From contig JAGXHA010000054.1 in NCBI GenBank assembly GCA_024636475.1, positions 1-60,478 on the forward strand: a stretch of DNA of 60,478 nt, given 5' to 3'. Both the position numbers and the translations under genes were made by a program. This DNA is from Roseobacter sp. GTDB taxonomy: Bacteria; Pseudomonadota; Alphaproteobacteria; Rhodobacterales; Rhodobacteraceae. The notes beneath the pieces were generated by a model. That model was not told the DNA's origin and did no database searches. It saw nothing but the letters and a program-made list of their open reading frames with translations. This document shows, piece after piece, positions 35,955 to 43,849 of the stretch (the stretch's first letter is position 1; the number at the start of each line of letters is the position of its first letter).

Positions 35955-38693
35955 ATGCATTCTATGAACGATTACTCTTCGGCGATTCAGTTGCGATCAG
36001 ATCGGTGGAGCGCGCTGCGCGAAGCCGCCTCTGCGCTGACCCGAGAGACCAAGCCTGAACAGGTCGAATTATTGCGCAGCAAATGCCACGCTTTGTTTAT
36101 ATCCCTTGCGTTGATCGAACCCTATTGGGCATTCCCCGGTATGCCTGCGTTTGAACACCTGCAACGGATGCTGGCCCACAACAGCTTCGAAGACCTTTCA
36201 TTTGCGGTAAACCGCATCACCCGTGCCTTGACCACAGGTGCCTATCGCCGTCGAAGCATTCCGCTGGAACGCGATAGTATCGACAGCGAAGAACATGATG
36301 ATGAGGCGATGCTGTCGCCCGAAGCGCGTGCGCTGACAAAGCCCTATTTCGAGGTGTTGATCGTTGACGATGTAAGCGAACAACAAGAACGCTGGCTGAA
36401 ATCCAACGTCACCCGTATGCGCCGCGTCGAAGATCCGTTCCATTACGAAGCTGTCGTCGTGAAGTCCATCGAGGATGCGCTGATTGCGGTGTTGTTCAAC
36501 CACAACATTCAAGCCATCGTCGTGCGCCCCGGCCTGACGCTGAAATCCAAGATGGATGAACCGATATTGGCTAAATCTCTGGCCCGCGCTGGTGGCCGGG
36601 AAGAAATTGACAAGCTGCAGCCCGAAAACTACGGACCCGAACTGTGCCGCATGATCGCCAAAGTCCGCCCCGAGCTGGACGCCTATCTTGTGACAGAACG
36701 GTCGGTCGAGGATATTGCAGGCCTTGATCTGGGCATTTGCCGTCGCGTTTTCTACAACCAAGAAGACTTCATGGAGCTGCACCTGAACATCCTGCGCGGT
36801 GTTCAGGCCCGCAACAAATCGCCGTTCTTTACGGCGCTTGTAGAATACTCAAAACAACCGACCGGTGTTTTTCACGCCATGCCGATCAGCCGCGGCAAAT
36901 CTATCACGCGGTCGCACTGGATTCAGGACATGGGCGCGTTTTACGGCCCAAACATCTTTTTGGCTGAAACATCTGCCACGTCGGGCGGATTGGATAGTTT
37001 GCTTGAACCCCACGGCCCGATCAAGGAAGCACAGGAGTTGGCATCCCGCGCTTTCGGGTCAAAGCAGACGTTCTTTGCCACCAACGGCACGTCGACCTGC
37101 AACAAGATTGTCGTGCAAGCGCTGGTGCGCCCTGGCGATATCGTTCTGGTGGACCGCGACTGCCACAAATCGCACCATTACGGCATGGTGCTGGCGGGCG
37201 CTCAGGTCTGTTATCTTGATAGCTATCCGCTGAATGAATATTCGATGTACGGTGCTGTGCCCCTGCGCGAGATCAAGCATCAACTGCTTGCGCTTAAGGC
37301 GGCGGGGAAGCTGGATCAGGTGCGCATGCTGCTGTTGACCAACTGTACCTTTGACGGTCTGGTCTATAATGTCGAACGCGTTATGGAAGAATGTCTGGCG
37401 ATCAAACCCGATCTGATTTTTCTGTGGGACGAAGCATGGTTCGCTTTTGCGCGCTTTAACCCGACCTATCGCCAGCGGACAGGCATGAATGCGGCGAACG
37501 AATTGCGCCAGCGCTTCAAGTCCGCCAAACACGCCGAAGCTTACGAGGCACAACAGGCCAAGCTGAAGGACGCAGATGACGAAACGCTGTTGAACACCCG
37601 GCTCATTCCATCGCCAAAAGCCCGCGTTCGTGTCTATACGACGCAGTCGACTCACAAAACGCTGACGTCGTTGCGGCAGGGATCGATGATCCATGTCAAT
37701 GATCAGGACTTTAAAGGCGAGGTCGAACAAAGCTTCCACGAAGCCTACATGACCCATACGTCCACCTCGCCCAATTACCAGATCATCGCGTCCTTGGATG
37801 TCGGACGCAGGCAGGTTGAGCTTGAAGGGTTTGAATTCGTCCAACGCCAGATCGAGGCGGCACTTTCCATGCGCCGTGCGATTGCTGATCATCCGTTGCT
37901 GAGCAAGTATTTCAAGGTGCTGACCGCAGGCGATATGATCCCCGAAGAATATCGCGAAAGCGGGGTTACCAGCTATTACGATCAGCAACAGGGCTGGACC
38001 GACATGTGGGACTGCTGGGAGAAAGACCAGTTCGTTCTTGATGCCAGTCGTGTGACCCTGCTGGTCGGGGGTACGGGCTGGGACGGTGACACGTTCAAGA
38101 CCGATATCTTGATGGACAAATACGGTATTCAGATCAACAAGACCTCGCGCAATACCGTGTTGTTCATGACCAACATCGGCACCACACGATCTTCGGTCGC
38201 CTATCTGATCGAAGTGCTGGTCGAGATCGCCAAATCGCTGGACGAACTGCTGGACGATGCCAGCAAAATGGAGCGTCGCTCGTTTGACAAGCGCGTGTCG
38301 AACCTGATGGAAAACTATCCGCCGCTGCCCGATTTCAGCCGCTTCCACGATGCTTTCCGAACAGATAGCATCACATCCGAAGGCGACATTCGTACAGCGT
38401 TCTTCCTGTCCTACGACGAGAAGAATACCGATTATCTCGATCTTGACGGGACGCTTAAAGAAGCGATGGATGCAGGGAAAACGGTCGTTTCGGCCAGCTT
38501 TATCATTCCCTATCCCCCCGGCTTTCCGATCCTTGTCCCCGGCCAGGTCGTAAGCCAGGAAATCCTGTCGTTCATGCGTGCTTTGGATGTCAGCGAAATC
38601 CATGGATACCGCCCCGATCTGGGGCTGCGCGTCTTTACCGAAGCAGCGCTGAAACGCGTGCGGAAGAAAAACCTTTCGTCTTCACCTGAATAA
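35955..38693 (+). CDS. Large PLP decarboxylase, Orn/Lys/Arg family
   Basis: 912 residues from ATG 35955 (GGAG eight bases ahead). The N-terminal 230 residues hold a helical part and a Rossmann/receiver-like wing domain (FEVLIVDDVSEQQERWL). The PLP core has FGSKQTFFATNGTSTCNKIV, VDRDCHKSHHYG, LWDEAWFAFARF (Asp492) and Schiff-base Lys568 in TTQSTHKTLTSLRQGS, as in biosynthetic/inducible arginine, lysine and ornithine decarboxylases. The C-terminal Orn/Lys/Arg domain includes SFIIPYPPGFPILVPG. It is longer than E. coli LdcC/SpeF (about 715-730). Substrate specificity cannot be read; the product is probably a di- or polyamine. Confidence 0.88.
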   Translation: MHSMNDYSSAIQLRSDRWSALREAASALTRETKPEQVELLRSKCHALFISLALIEPYWAFPGMPAFEHLQRMLAHNSFEDLSFAVNRITRALTTGAYRRRSIPLERDSIDSEEHDDEAMLSPEARALTKPYFEVLIVDDVSEQQERWLKSNVTRMRRVEDPFHYEAVVVKSIEDALIAVLFNHNIQAIVVRPGLTLKSKMDEPILAKSLARAGGREEIDKLQPENYGPELCRMIAKVRPELDAYLVTERSVEDIAGLDLGICRRVFYNQEDFMELHLNILRGVQARNKSPFFTALVEYSKQPTGVFHAMPISRGKSITRSHWIQDMGAFYGPNIFLAETSATSGGLDSLLEPHGPIKEAQELASRAFGSKQTFFATNGTSTCNKIVVQALVRPGDIVLVDRDCHKSHHYGMVLAGAQVCYLDSYPLNEYSMYGAVPLREIKHQLLALKAAGKLDQVRMLLLTNCTFDGLVYNVERVMEECLAIKPDLIFLWDEAWFAFARFNPTYRQRTGMNAANELRQRFKSAKHAEAYEAQQAKLKDADDETLLNTRLIPSPKARVRVYTTQSTHKTLTSLRQGSMIHVNDQDFKGEVEQSFHEAYMTHTSTSPNYQIIASLDVGRRQVELEGFEFVQRQIEAALSMRRAIADHPLLSKYFKVLTAGDMIPEEYRESGVTSYYDQQQGWTDMWDCWEKDQFVLDASRVTLLVGGTGWDGDTFKTDILMDKYGIQINKTSRNTVLFMTNIGTTRSSVAYLIEVLVEIAKSLDELLDDASKMERRSFDKRVSNLMENYPPLPDFSRFHDAFRTDSITSEGDIRTAFFLSYDEKNTDYLDLDGTLKEAMDAGKTVVSASFIIPYPPGFPILVPGQVVSQEILSFMRALDVSEIHGYRPDLGLRVFTEAALKRVRKKNLSSSPE

Positions 38694-38709
38694 AAAAGGA
38701 ACCAAACCT

Positions 38710-40170
38710 ATGACCACGACTGTTCTCAAGAATATCTCGGAAATCCGCAGGTTCTTTCACCGAAACGAGGACCCTATATATTTCATCTCGGCCACCAACT
38801 TTAACCTGTTGGGACTTGATGAATGGGTGAAGAATTTCAAATACATCTGCTACATCGACTGTTACGGCGGCAAGCACCCGAACGTGTTCTGCCCCTCCGA
38901 ACAGCCGCACGCTGAATTTCAGTCCATCGAAGACATCAACAATTATCTGCTGCAGCACAAGGAGGTGATTGATTTTATCAAACGCCGCGGCGGCAAGCCC
39001 AAGTTTGTGTTCCTGATGTTCGACGAAGAAACCGAGCGTCTGTCAAAAGAACTGGGTGCTGATGTCTGGTTCCCAAAGGCCAAGTTGCGCACCAAGATGG
39101 ACAACAAGATCGAAACCGTCCGCATCGGCAACAAGGCGGGCGTGCCGTCTGTGCCAAACGTGCTGGCCGAGGTGAAAGATTACGAAGACCTCAAGAAAAC
39201 CTGCGAAAAAGCAGGCATCGGTCACGATCTGGTGCTGCAATCCGCCTTTGGTGACAGTGGCCACACCACATTCTTTATCAAGTCCGAAGCCGACTTCCGC
39301 CGTCACGAGAGCGAGATTGTCGGAGAGGGCGAGATCAAGATCATGAAGCGCATTGATTGCCGCGGTTCAGCGATCGAGGCGTGTGCGACCAAAGAAGGGA
39401 CAATCGTTGGCCCGTTGATGACTGAACTTGTCGGCTTCAAAGACCTCACGCCCTACCGTGGCGGCTGGTGTGGCAATGAAATCCTGTCGACTGCCTTTCC
39501 GCCCAAGGTCCGTCAAAAGGCCCGCGAACTGACCTTCAAGTTTGGTGAGCAACTGCGCAAGGAAGGCTATCGCGGCTATTTCGAGCTGGATTTCCTGATC
39601 GACAAAAAGACGGGTGATCTTTGGCTGGGCGAATTGAATCCGCGCATCACAGGGGCGTCCTCGATGACGAACCACGCCGCTTTTGCCCACGCAGATGCGC
39701 CGCTGTTCCTCTTCCACCTGCTTGAATTTTCAAAGAAAAAGTTCAAGCTGGACACATCGGAGCTGAACAACCGCTGGGCCGATCCCGAAATGATCGACGG
39801 CTGGTCGCAGATGGTGATCAAGCACACCGACGACAGTGTAGACATCTGTACCGGAGCGCCTGAAACAGGTATTTACAAAATGCTCGAAGACGGGCGCGTT
39901 GTGTTTGACCGTTTTGACTATCACCGTCGTGCCGTTGAATCCGAGAACGAAGCGTTCTTCTTGCGCATCCTCCAGCCCGGAGATTACCGCTATGAAGGTG
40001 CCGACATCGGTATCCTTGTGACACGCGGCAGATCAATGACCAAATCTTTCCAGTTGAATGATCGGGCGAAAAAGTGGATCCACGGGATCAAGCAGTCGGT
40101 CAGTGGACGGCCTTTGCCTGTGGCAGAAGCCGGTCCTGCGTTTTCTGATCCGGCGTTCAAAATCCTTTAA
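38710..40170 (+). CDS. ATP-grasp ligase
   Basis: 486 residues. The ATP-grasp fold is seen in LVLQSAFGDSGHTTFFIKS (ATP-binding lid), IKIMKRIDCRGSAIEACATKEG, and the metal-binding strand YFELDFLIDKKTGDLWLGELNPRITGASSMTNH, with the E-x-N magnesium ligands. Related genes are often called 'biotin carboxylase', but no carboxylase partners or biotin acceptor occur here. The chemistry is ATP-dependent joining of a carboxylate to an amine or similar nucleophile. It follows the decarboxylase by 16 bases, so ligation of the amine product is a reasonable guess. AGGA lies ten bases before ATG. Confidence 0.85.
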   Translation: MTTTVLKNISEIRRFFHRNEDPIYFISATNFNLLGLDEWVKNFKYICYIDCYGGKHPNVFCPSEQPHAEFQSIEDINNYLLQHKEVIDFIKRRGGKPKFVFLMFDEETERLSKELGADVWFPKAKLRTKMDNKIETVRIGNKAGVPSVPNVLAEVKDYEDLKKTCEKAGIGHDLVLQSAFGDSGHTTFFIKSEADFRRHESEIVGEGEIKIMKRIDCRGSAIEACATKEGTIVGPLMTELVGFKDLTPYRGGWCGNEILSTAFPPKVRQKARELTFKFGEQLRKEGYRGYFELDFLIDKKTGDLWLGELNPRITGASSMTNHAAFAHADAPLFLFHLLEFSKKKFKLDTSELNNRWADPEMIDGWSQMVIKHTDDSVDICTGAPETGIYKMLEDGRVVFDRFDYHRRAVESENEAFFLRILQPGDYRYEGADIGILVTRGRSMTKSFQLNDRAKKWIHGIKQSVSGRPLPVAEAGPAFSDPAFKIL

Positions 40171-40188
40171 GGACCAAGGGGCCAGCAC

Positions 40189-41163
40189 ATGCTGTGGCGC
40201 GCGATATCAGAAGAATTGCCCGGTCCTAAATGGGCCGGGCTTTTCGCCGAATATTGGCCTCACTACCGTAAATGGTGGCTGAAGGAGGGCGAATCCGTGC
40301 GCCCGACATATGCCGAATGCATTCGCGCGTTAAAAACGCACATGCCCGAGATTATCCCGCTGTATGAAGAATTATGCGATCAGGCTGGCGGCGGTGATCT
40401 GGCGGCGCGCTTTCTGAGTTTTTATTGCCCGCCACCTTATTTGTCGGGCTGTAGCCAAGCGGTTTGGGGCGGCAGAGAACCGGTTTTGGTGCGCAATTAC
40501 GATTACAACATCAATTCATTTGATAGTCTGGCGCTGCACACGGGGTGGCAAGGCCGCAAGGTCATGGGCACCTCTGATGGTCTGTTCGGGCTGGTAGATG
40601 GCGTGAACGACGCAGGCCTGTCGATATCGCTGACCTTTGGGGGCCGCCGTGTTGTCGGTGTCGGATTTGGCGTGCCTTTAATCCTGCGCTATGTGTTGCA
40701 AACGTGTGAAACAACTGAACAGGCGGGCAAGGTTCTGGCGCGTGTGCCGACCCACATGAGCTACAACGTCACTGTGCTTGACCGCAAACGCAAGTATCTG
40801 ACCGCGTTCATGGCCCCTGACCGTGACACGATTATCACCAATGCGGCGGTTGCCACGAACCATCAAGAAAGCGTTGAGTGGATCAGTCATGCCCGCTTTA
40901 CCGCAACGGTTGAACGGGAACGCTATTTGCTGCAACGTCTGCGTTTGCACCGCGATCCAGAGGAAAAGTTCATCGGCACCTTTTTGAAGCCGCCGTTGTA
41001 TTCCCATCAGTTCAACGCTGGTTTTGGAACGCTTTACACTGCCGTTTACCGCCCTCGCAAACGCGAGATGGAACTGCGCTGGCCCGGCACCGTCTGGTCC
41101 CAGCAGATTGACAATTTCGAGGAAGGGTCGCGCAATGTGTTGCTGCCCGGTGCTGCTGCCTAA
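40189..41163 (+). CDS. C45-type Ntn-hydrolase (acyl-CoA:6-APA acyltransferase family)
   Basis: 324 residues. The probable self-cleavage site and nucleophile is Gly87-Cys88 in YLSGCSQAVW, followed by the family block VLVRNYDYN and by VATNHQ, the oxyanion/structural region of C45 enzymes. Members act as amide hydrolases or acyl transferases after autoproteolysis exposes the N-terminal Cys. It is 18 bases downstream of the ATP-grasp gene. In context it could cut or transfer the amide made by that ligase. Substrate not known. Confidence 0.85.
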   Translation: MLWRAISEELPGPKWAGLFAEYWPHYRKWWLKEGESVRPTYAECIRALKTHMPEIIPLYEELCDQAGGGDLAARFLSFYCPPPYLSGCSQAVWGGREPVLVRNYDYNINSFDSLALHTGWQGRKVMGTSDGLFGLVDGVNDAGLSISLTFGGRRVVGVGFGVPLILRYVLQTCETTEQAGKVLARVPTHMSYNVTVLDRKRKYLTAFMAPDRDTIITNAAVATNHQESVEWISHARFTATVERERYLLQRLRLHRDPEEKFIGTFLKPPLYSHQFNAGFGTLYTAVYRPRKREMELRWPGTVWSQQIDNFEEGSRNVLLPGAAA

Positions 41164-41187
41164 CCCTTTATCCAAGGACCGATGCTT

Positions 41188-42510
41188 ATGTCGCATATCT
41201 TTCCGCGCCACACTAAGAACCTGCCGCCCGTCGCGGTTGATGGCATTGGCTGCTACCTGACAGACGCAAGCGGCAAGCAATACCTTGATGCGTCGGGTGG
41301 TGCGGCGGTGTCTTGTCTTGGCCATGGCGACCGTGTGGTGATCGACGCGATCAAGGCGCAGTTGGACAGTCTGGCTTATGCCCACACCGGGTTTTTCACC
41401 TCTCAACCAGCAGAGAACCTCGCCGATCTGTTGATTGAACACGCCCCTGGCGATCTGGACCGTGTCTATCTGGTTTCCGGCGGATCAGAGGCGGTCGAGG
41501 CCGCGCTGAAGTTGGCGCGTCAGTATCATGTCGAACGGGGCGAACCGCAGCGCGGGCGTATCATCGCGCGCAAGCAAAGCTATCACGGCAATACGATTGG
41601 TGCGCTGTCCGCAGGAGGCAACGAATGGCGCCGCGCGCAATTTGCGCCGCTGTTGCTGGACATCAGCCACATTGACCCTTGCTATGAGTACCGCTTGAAG
41701 CATGACGGCGAGACGCCCGAAGAATACGGCCTGCGCGCCGCTAACCTGCTTGAGGCCGAGTTGCTGCGCGTTGGCCCCGAAACCGTTATGGCCTTTATTG
41801 CAGAGCCTGTTGTGGGGGCAACCTCCGGTGCGCTGACCGCGGCACCGGGATATTTCAAACGCATCCGCGAGATTTGCGATCAATACGGCGTCTTGCTGAT
41901 CCTTGACGAGGTCATGTGCGGGATGGGGCGCACCGGCGCGCTGTTTGCATGTTCGCAGGAGGAGGTCAGCCCTGATATCCTGTGCATCGCCAAGGGATTG
42001 GGTGGCGGCTATCAACCGATTGGCGCGATGCTGTGCACCTCTGAAATCTACAAAACGATCTCGGAAGGAACCGGGTTTTTTCAACATGGACATACGTATG
42101 TTGGGCACCCCACGGCAGCAGCGGCTGGCGTGGCCGTGGTTTCCGCTGTGCTAGAGCGTGATTTGCTGTCTGATGTGCAGCGCCAAGGTGACAAACTGCG
42201 TGCTGCGTTGAACACTGCTTTTGGGCAGCATCCGAATGTTGGCGATATCCGTGGGCGTGGTCTGTTCATGGGGGTCGAGCTGGTTGCCAATCGCGACACC
42301 AAAGAACCCTTTGATCCGGCCCTGGGGATCGCTGGTAAAATCAAGAAACACGCGTTCGCCAACGGTTTGATCTGCTACCCGATGGCGGGCACGATCGATG
42401 GGAAAACCGGGGATCACGTATTGCTGGCCCCGCCTTTCATCATCACGGACGCCCAGATAGATGAACTGGTCGAGAAGCTGGGAAAAAGCATTGATCAGGC
42501 GCTTGCTTGA
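41188..42510 (+). CDS. Class III aminotransferase (omega-amine type)
   Basis: 440 residues. ATG 41188 is preferred over ATG 41182 because AGGA then lies nine bases ahead. Class III features: DASGGAAVSCLGHGD, VSGGSEAVEAALKLARQYH, RKQSYHGNTIGALS, LDEVMCGMGRTGALF and Lys269 in LCIAKGLGGGYQPIGAM. It resembles the omega-amine:pyruvate/polyamine group more than acetylornithine enzymes. It is the last gene of the five-enzyme run and would remove an amino group from the pathway amine or its amide. Confidence 0.88.
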   Translation: MSHIFPRHTKNLPPVAVDGIGCYLTDASGKQYLDASGGAAVSCLGHGDRVVIDAIKAQLDSLAYAHTGFFTSQPAENLADLLIEHAPGDLDRVYLVSGGSEAVEAALKLARQYHVERGEPQRGRIIARKQSYHGNTIGALSAGGNEWRRAQFAPLLLDISHIDPCYEYRLKHDGETPEEYGLRAANLLEAELLRVGPETVMAFIAEPVVGATSGALTAAPGYFKRIREICDQYGVLLILDEVMCGMGRTGALFACSQEEVSPDILCIAKGLGGGYQPIGAMLCTSEIYKTISEGTGFFQHGHTYVGHPTAAAAGVAVVSAVLERDLLSDVQRQGDKLRAALNTAFGQHPNVGDIRGRGLFMGVELVANRDTKEPFDPALGIAGKIKKHAFANGLICYPMAGTIDGKTGDHVLLAPPFIITDAQIDELVEKLGKSIDQALA

Positions 42511-42592
42511 ACGCTGAATTGGTCACAAACGATGACTAAAACGTGTCGATATACCGCTACCACCACGAGGAAAGCTTCGTTATAAACTGCCT

Positions 42593-43240
42593 ATGAAAGA
42601 CATAGCCGATCCTGACCTTGATGTTTCGCTGACAGAACTTATCGTCTGTCCGCATTGCGATGCGGTGTACCGGCTTAAGGTTCCCGAGATGGGTGAAAAA
42701 GCAATCTGCCAGCGGTGCAATGCAGTTTTGATTGCACCCCGGCGCAAGGCTGGCTTGAAAATCATAGCGATTTCGCTGGCGACGTTTTTTCTTATTTTAG
42801 GGGCAGCATTTTTTCCGTTCCTGAACATCGACGCCGCTGGCAACAAAAACTCGGTATCGGTCATTGATGCAGCATTTGCGTTCTCAAGTGGGCCGCTCTT
42901 GCTGTTGGCGTTGGCAACGGCGGGCCTGATCCTTTTTGTGCCGTTGATCCGGGTCGTGCTGACGCTATATGTCCTCGTACCGATCGTGCTGGATTTGCCG
43001 CCTGCACGTCATGCGATGGATGCTTTCCGTTTTTCAGAGGCATTGCGCCCGTGGTCGATGGCAGAAATTTTCGCACTAGGGTGCGCAGTTGCTCTGGTGA
43101 AGATCGCAGATCTGGCCACGGTGGGTTTTGGTCCTGCGTTCTGGATGTTTGGTGGTTTGGTTGTCCTCGTCGTGGGCCAGGACAGCTTTATGTGTAGGTG
43201 GTCGGTATGGAATTCTCTGGAACATCCCAACAAATCCTAA
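42593..43240 (+). CDS. pqiA: PqiA-like membrane protein, first half
   Basis: 215 residues. An N-terminal zinc ribbon (CPHCDAVYRL and CQRC) is followed by four membrane helices and the PqiA-type core WSMAEIFALGCAVALVKIADLA. E. coli PqiA is one protein of about 417 residues with two such halves; here they are separate genes, overlapping slightly. PqiA works with the MCE protein PqiB and lipoprotein PqiC in lipid movement between the membranes. An operon of four genes follows. Confidence 0.88.
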   Translation: MKDIADPDLDVSLTELIVCPHCDAVYRLKVPEMGEKAICQRCNAVLIAPRRKAGLKIIAISLATFFLILGAAFFPFLNIDAAGNKNSVSVIDAAFAFSSGPLLLLALATAGLILFVPLIRVVLTLYVLVPIVLDLPPARHAMDAFRFSEALRPWSMAEIFALGCAVALVKIADLATVGFGPAFWMFGGLVVLVVGQDSFMCRWSVWNSLEHPNKS

Positions 43241-43848
43241 GCGCCCGCGAAATGGGCATTGTCGCTTGCACGCGCTGTACCAAGGCATGGCCGATGGGAA
43301 CGCAAACTTGCGCGCGCTGTGGCCACAAGATGGTTTCGCGTGACTTTGGCAGCCTGCAACGGGTCTGGGCGTTCTGGATCATGGGTTTGATGTGCTACGT
43401 GCCTGCAAACACCTATCCGATGTTGCAGACGAGGACACTGTTTCAAAGCGACGAAAGCACGATTGTAGGCGGTGCTGTCGAATTGGCGCAGCACGGTGCT
43501 TTTGGCATCGCTTTTATCATTCTGTTGGCATCCGTGGCTATCCCATTGGCCAAGTTCTGGGCCATCGCATTTTTGGCCGTCAGTGTGAAAAGCCGCAGAG
43601 CGACGGCAAACCACTCGCGGCAAATCATGTATGAAGTCGTCGAATACATTGGCCGATGGTCGATGATCGATATCTTTGTGGTTGCGATTTTATCGTCGCT
43701 GGTGCAACTCAATACGCTAGCGTCAATCAATCCGGGACCCGCAAGTATGTTCTTTGCACTTTCCGTGATTTTCACAATGCTCTCAGCGCAGGCGTTTGAC
43801 TCCCGAATGATATGGGACGAGCAGGCAAAGGATGAGGACCCCTCATAA
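43207..43848 (+). CDS. pqiA: PqiA-like membrane protein, second half
   Basis: 213 residues from ATG 43207 (AGGTGG seven bases ahead), overlapping the previous gene by 34 bases in another frame. It has its own zinc ribbon (CTRCTKAW and CARC) and four helices, with YVPANTYPML and RWSMIDIFVVAILSSLVQL, the PqiA core. It corresponds to the C-terminal half of E. coli PqiA. Overlap implies coupled translation and a 1:1 complex of the two halves. Confidence 0.88.
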   Translation: MEFSGTSQQILSAREMGIVACTRCTKAWPMGTQTCARCGHKMVSRDFGSLQRVWAFWIMGLMCYVPANTYPMLQTRTLFQSDESTIVGGAVELAQHGAFGIAFIILLASVAIPLAKFWAIAFLAVSVKSRRATANHSRQIMYEVVEYIGRWSMIDIFVVAILSSLVQLNTLASINPGPASMFFALSVIFTMLSAQAFDSRMIWDEQAKDEDPS

Positions 43849-43849
43849 G

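Noticed and set aside
38710..40170. Biotin carboxylase
   Set aside because: Only the ATP-grasp fold is shared; no carboxyltransferase or biotin carrier genes or motifs are present.
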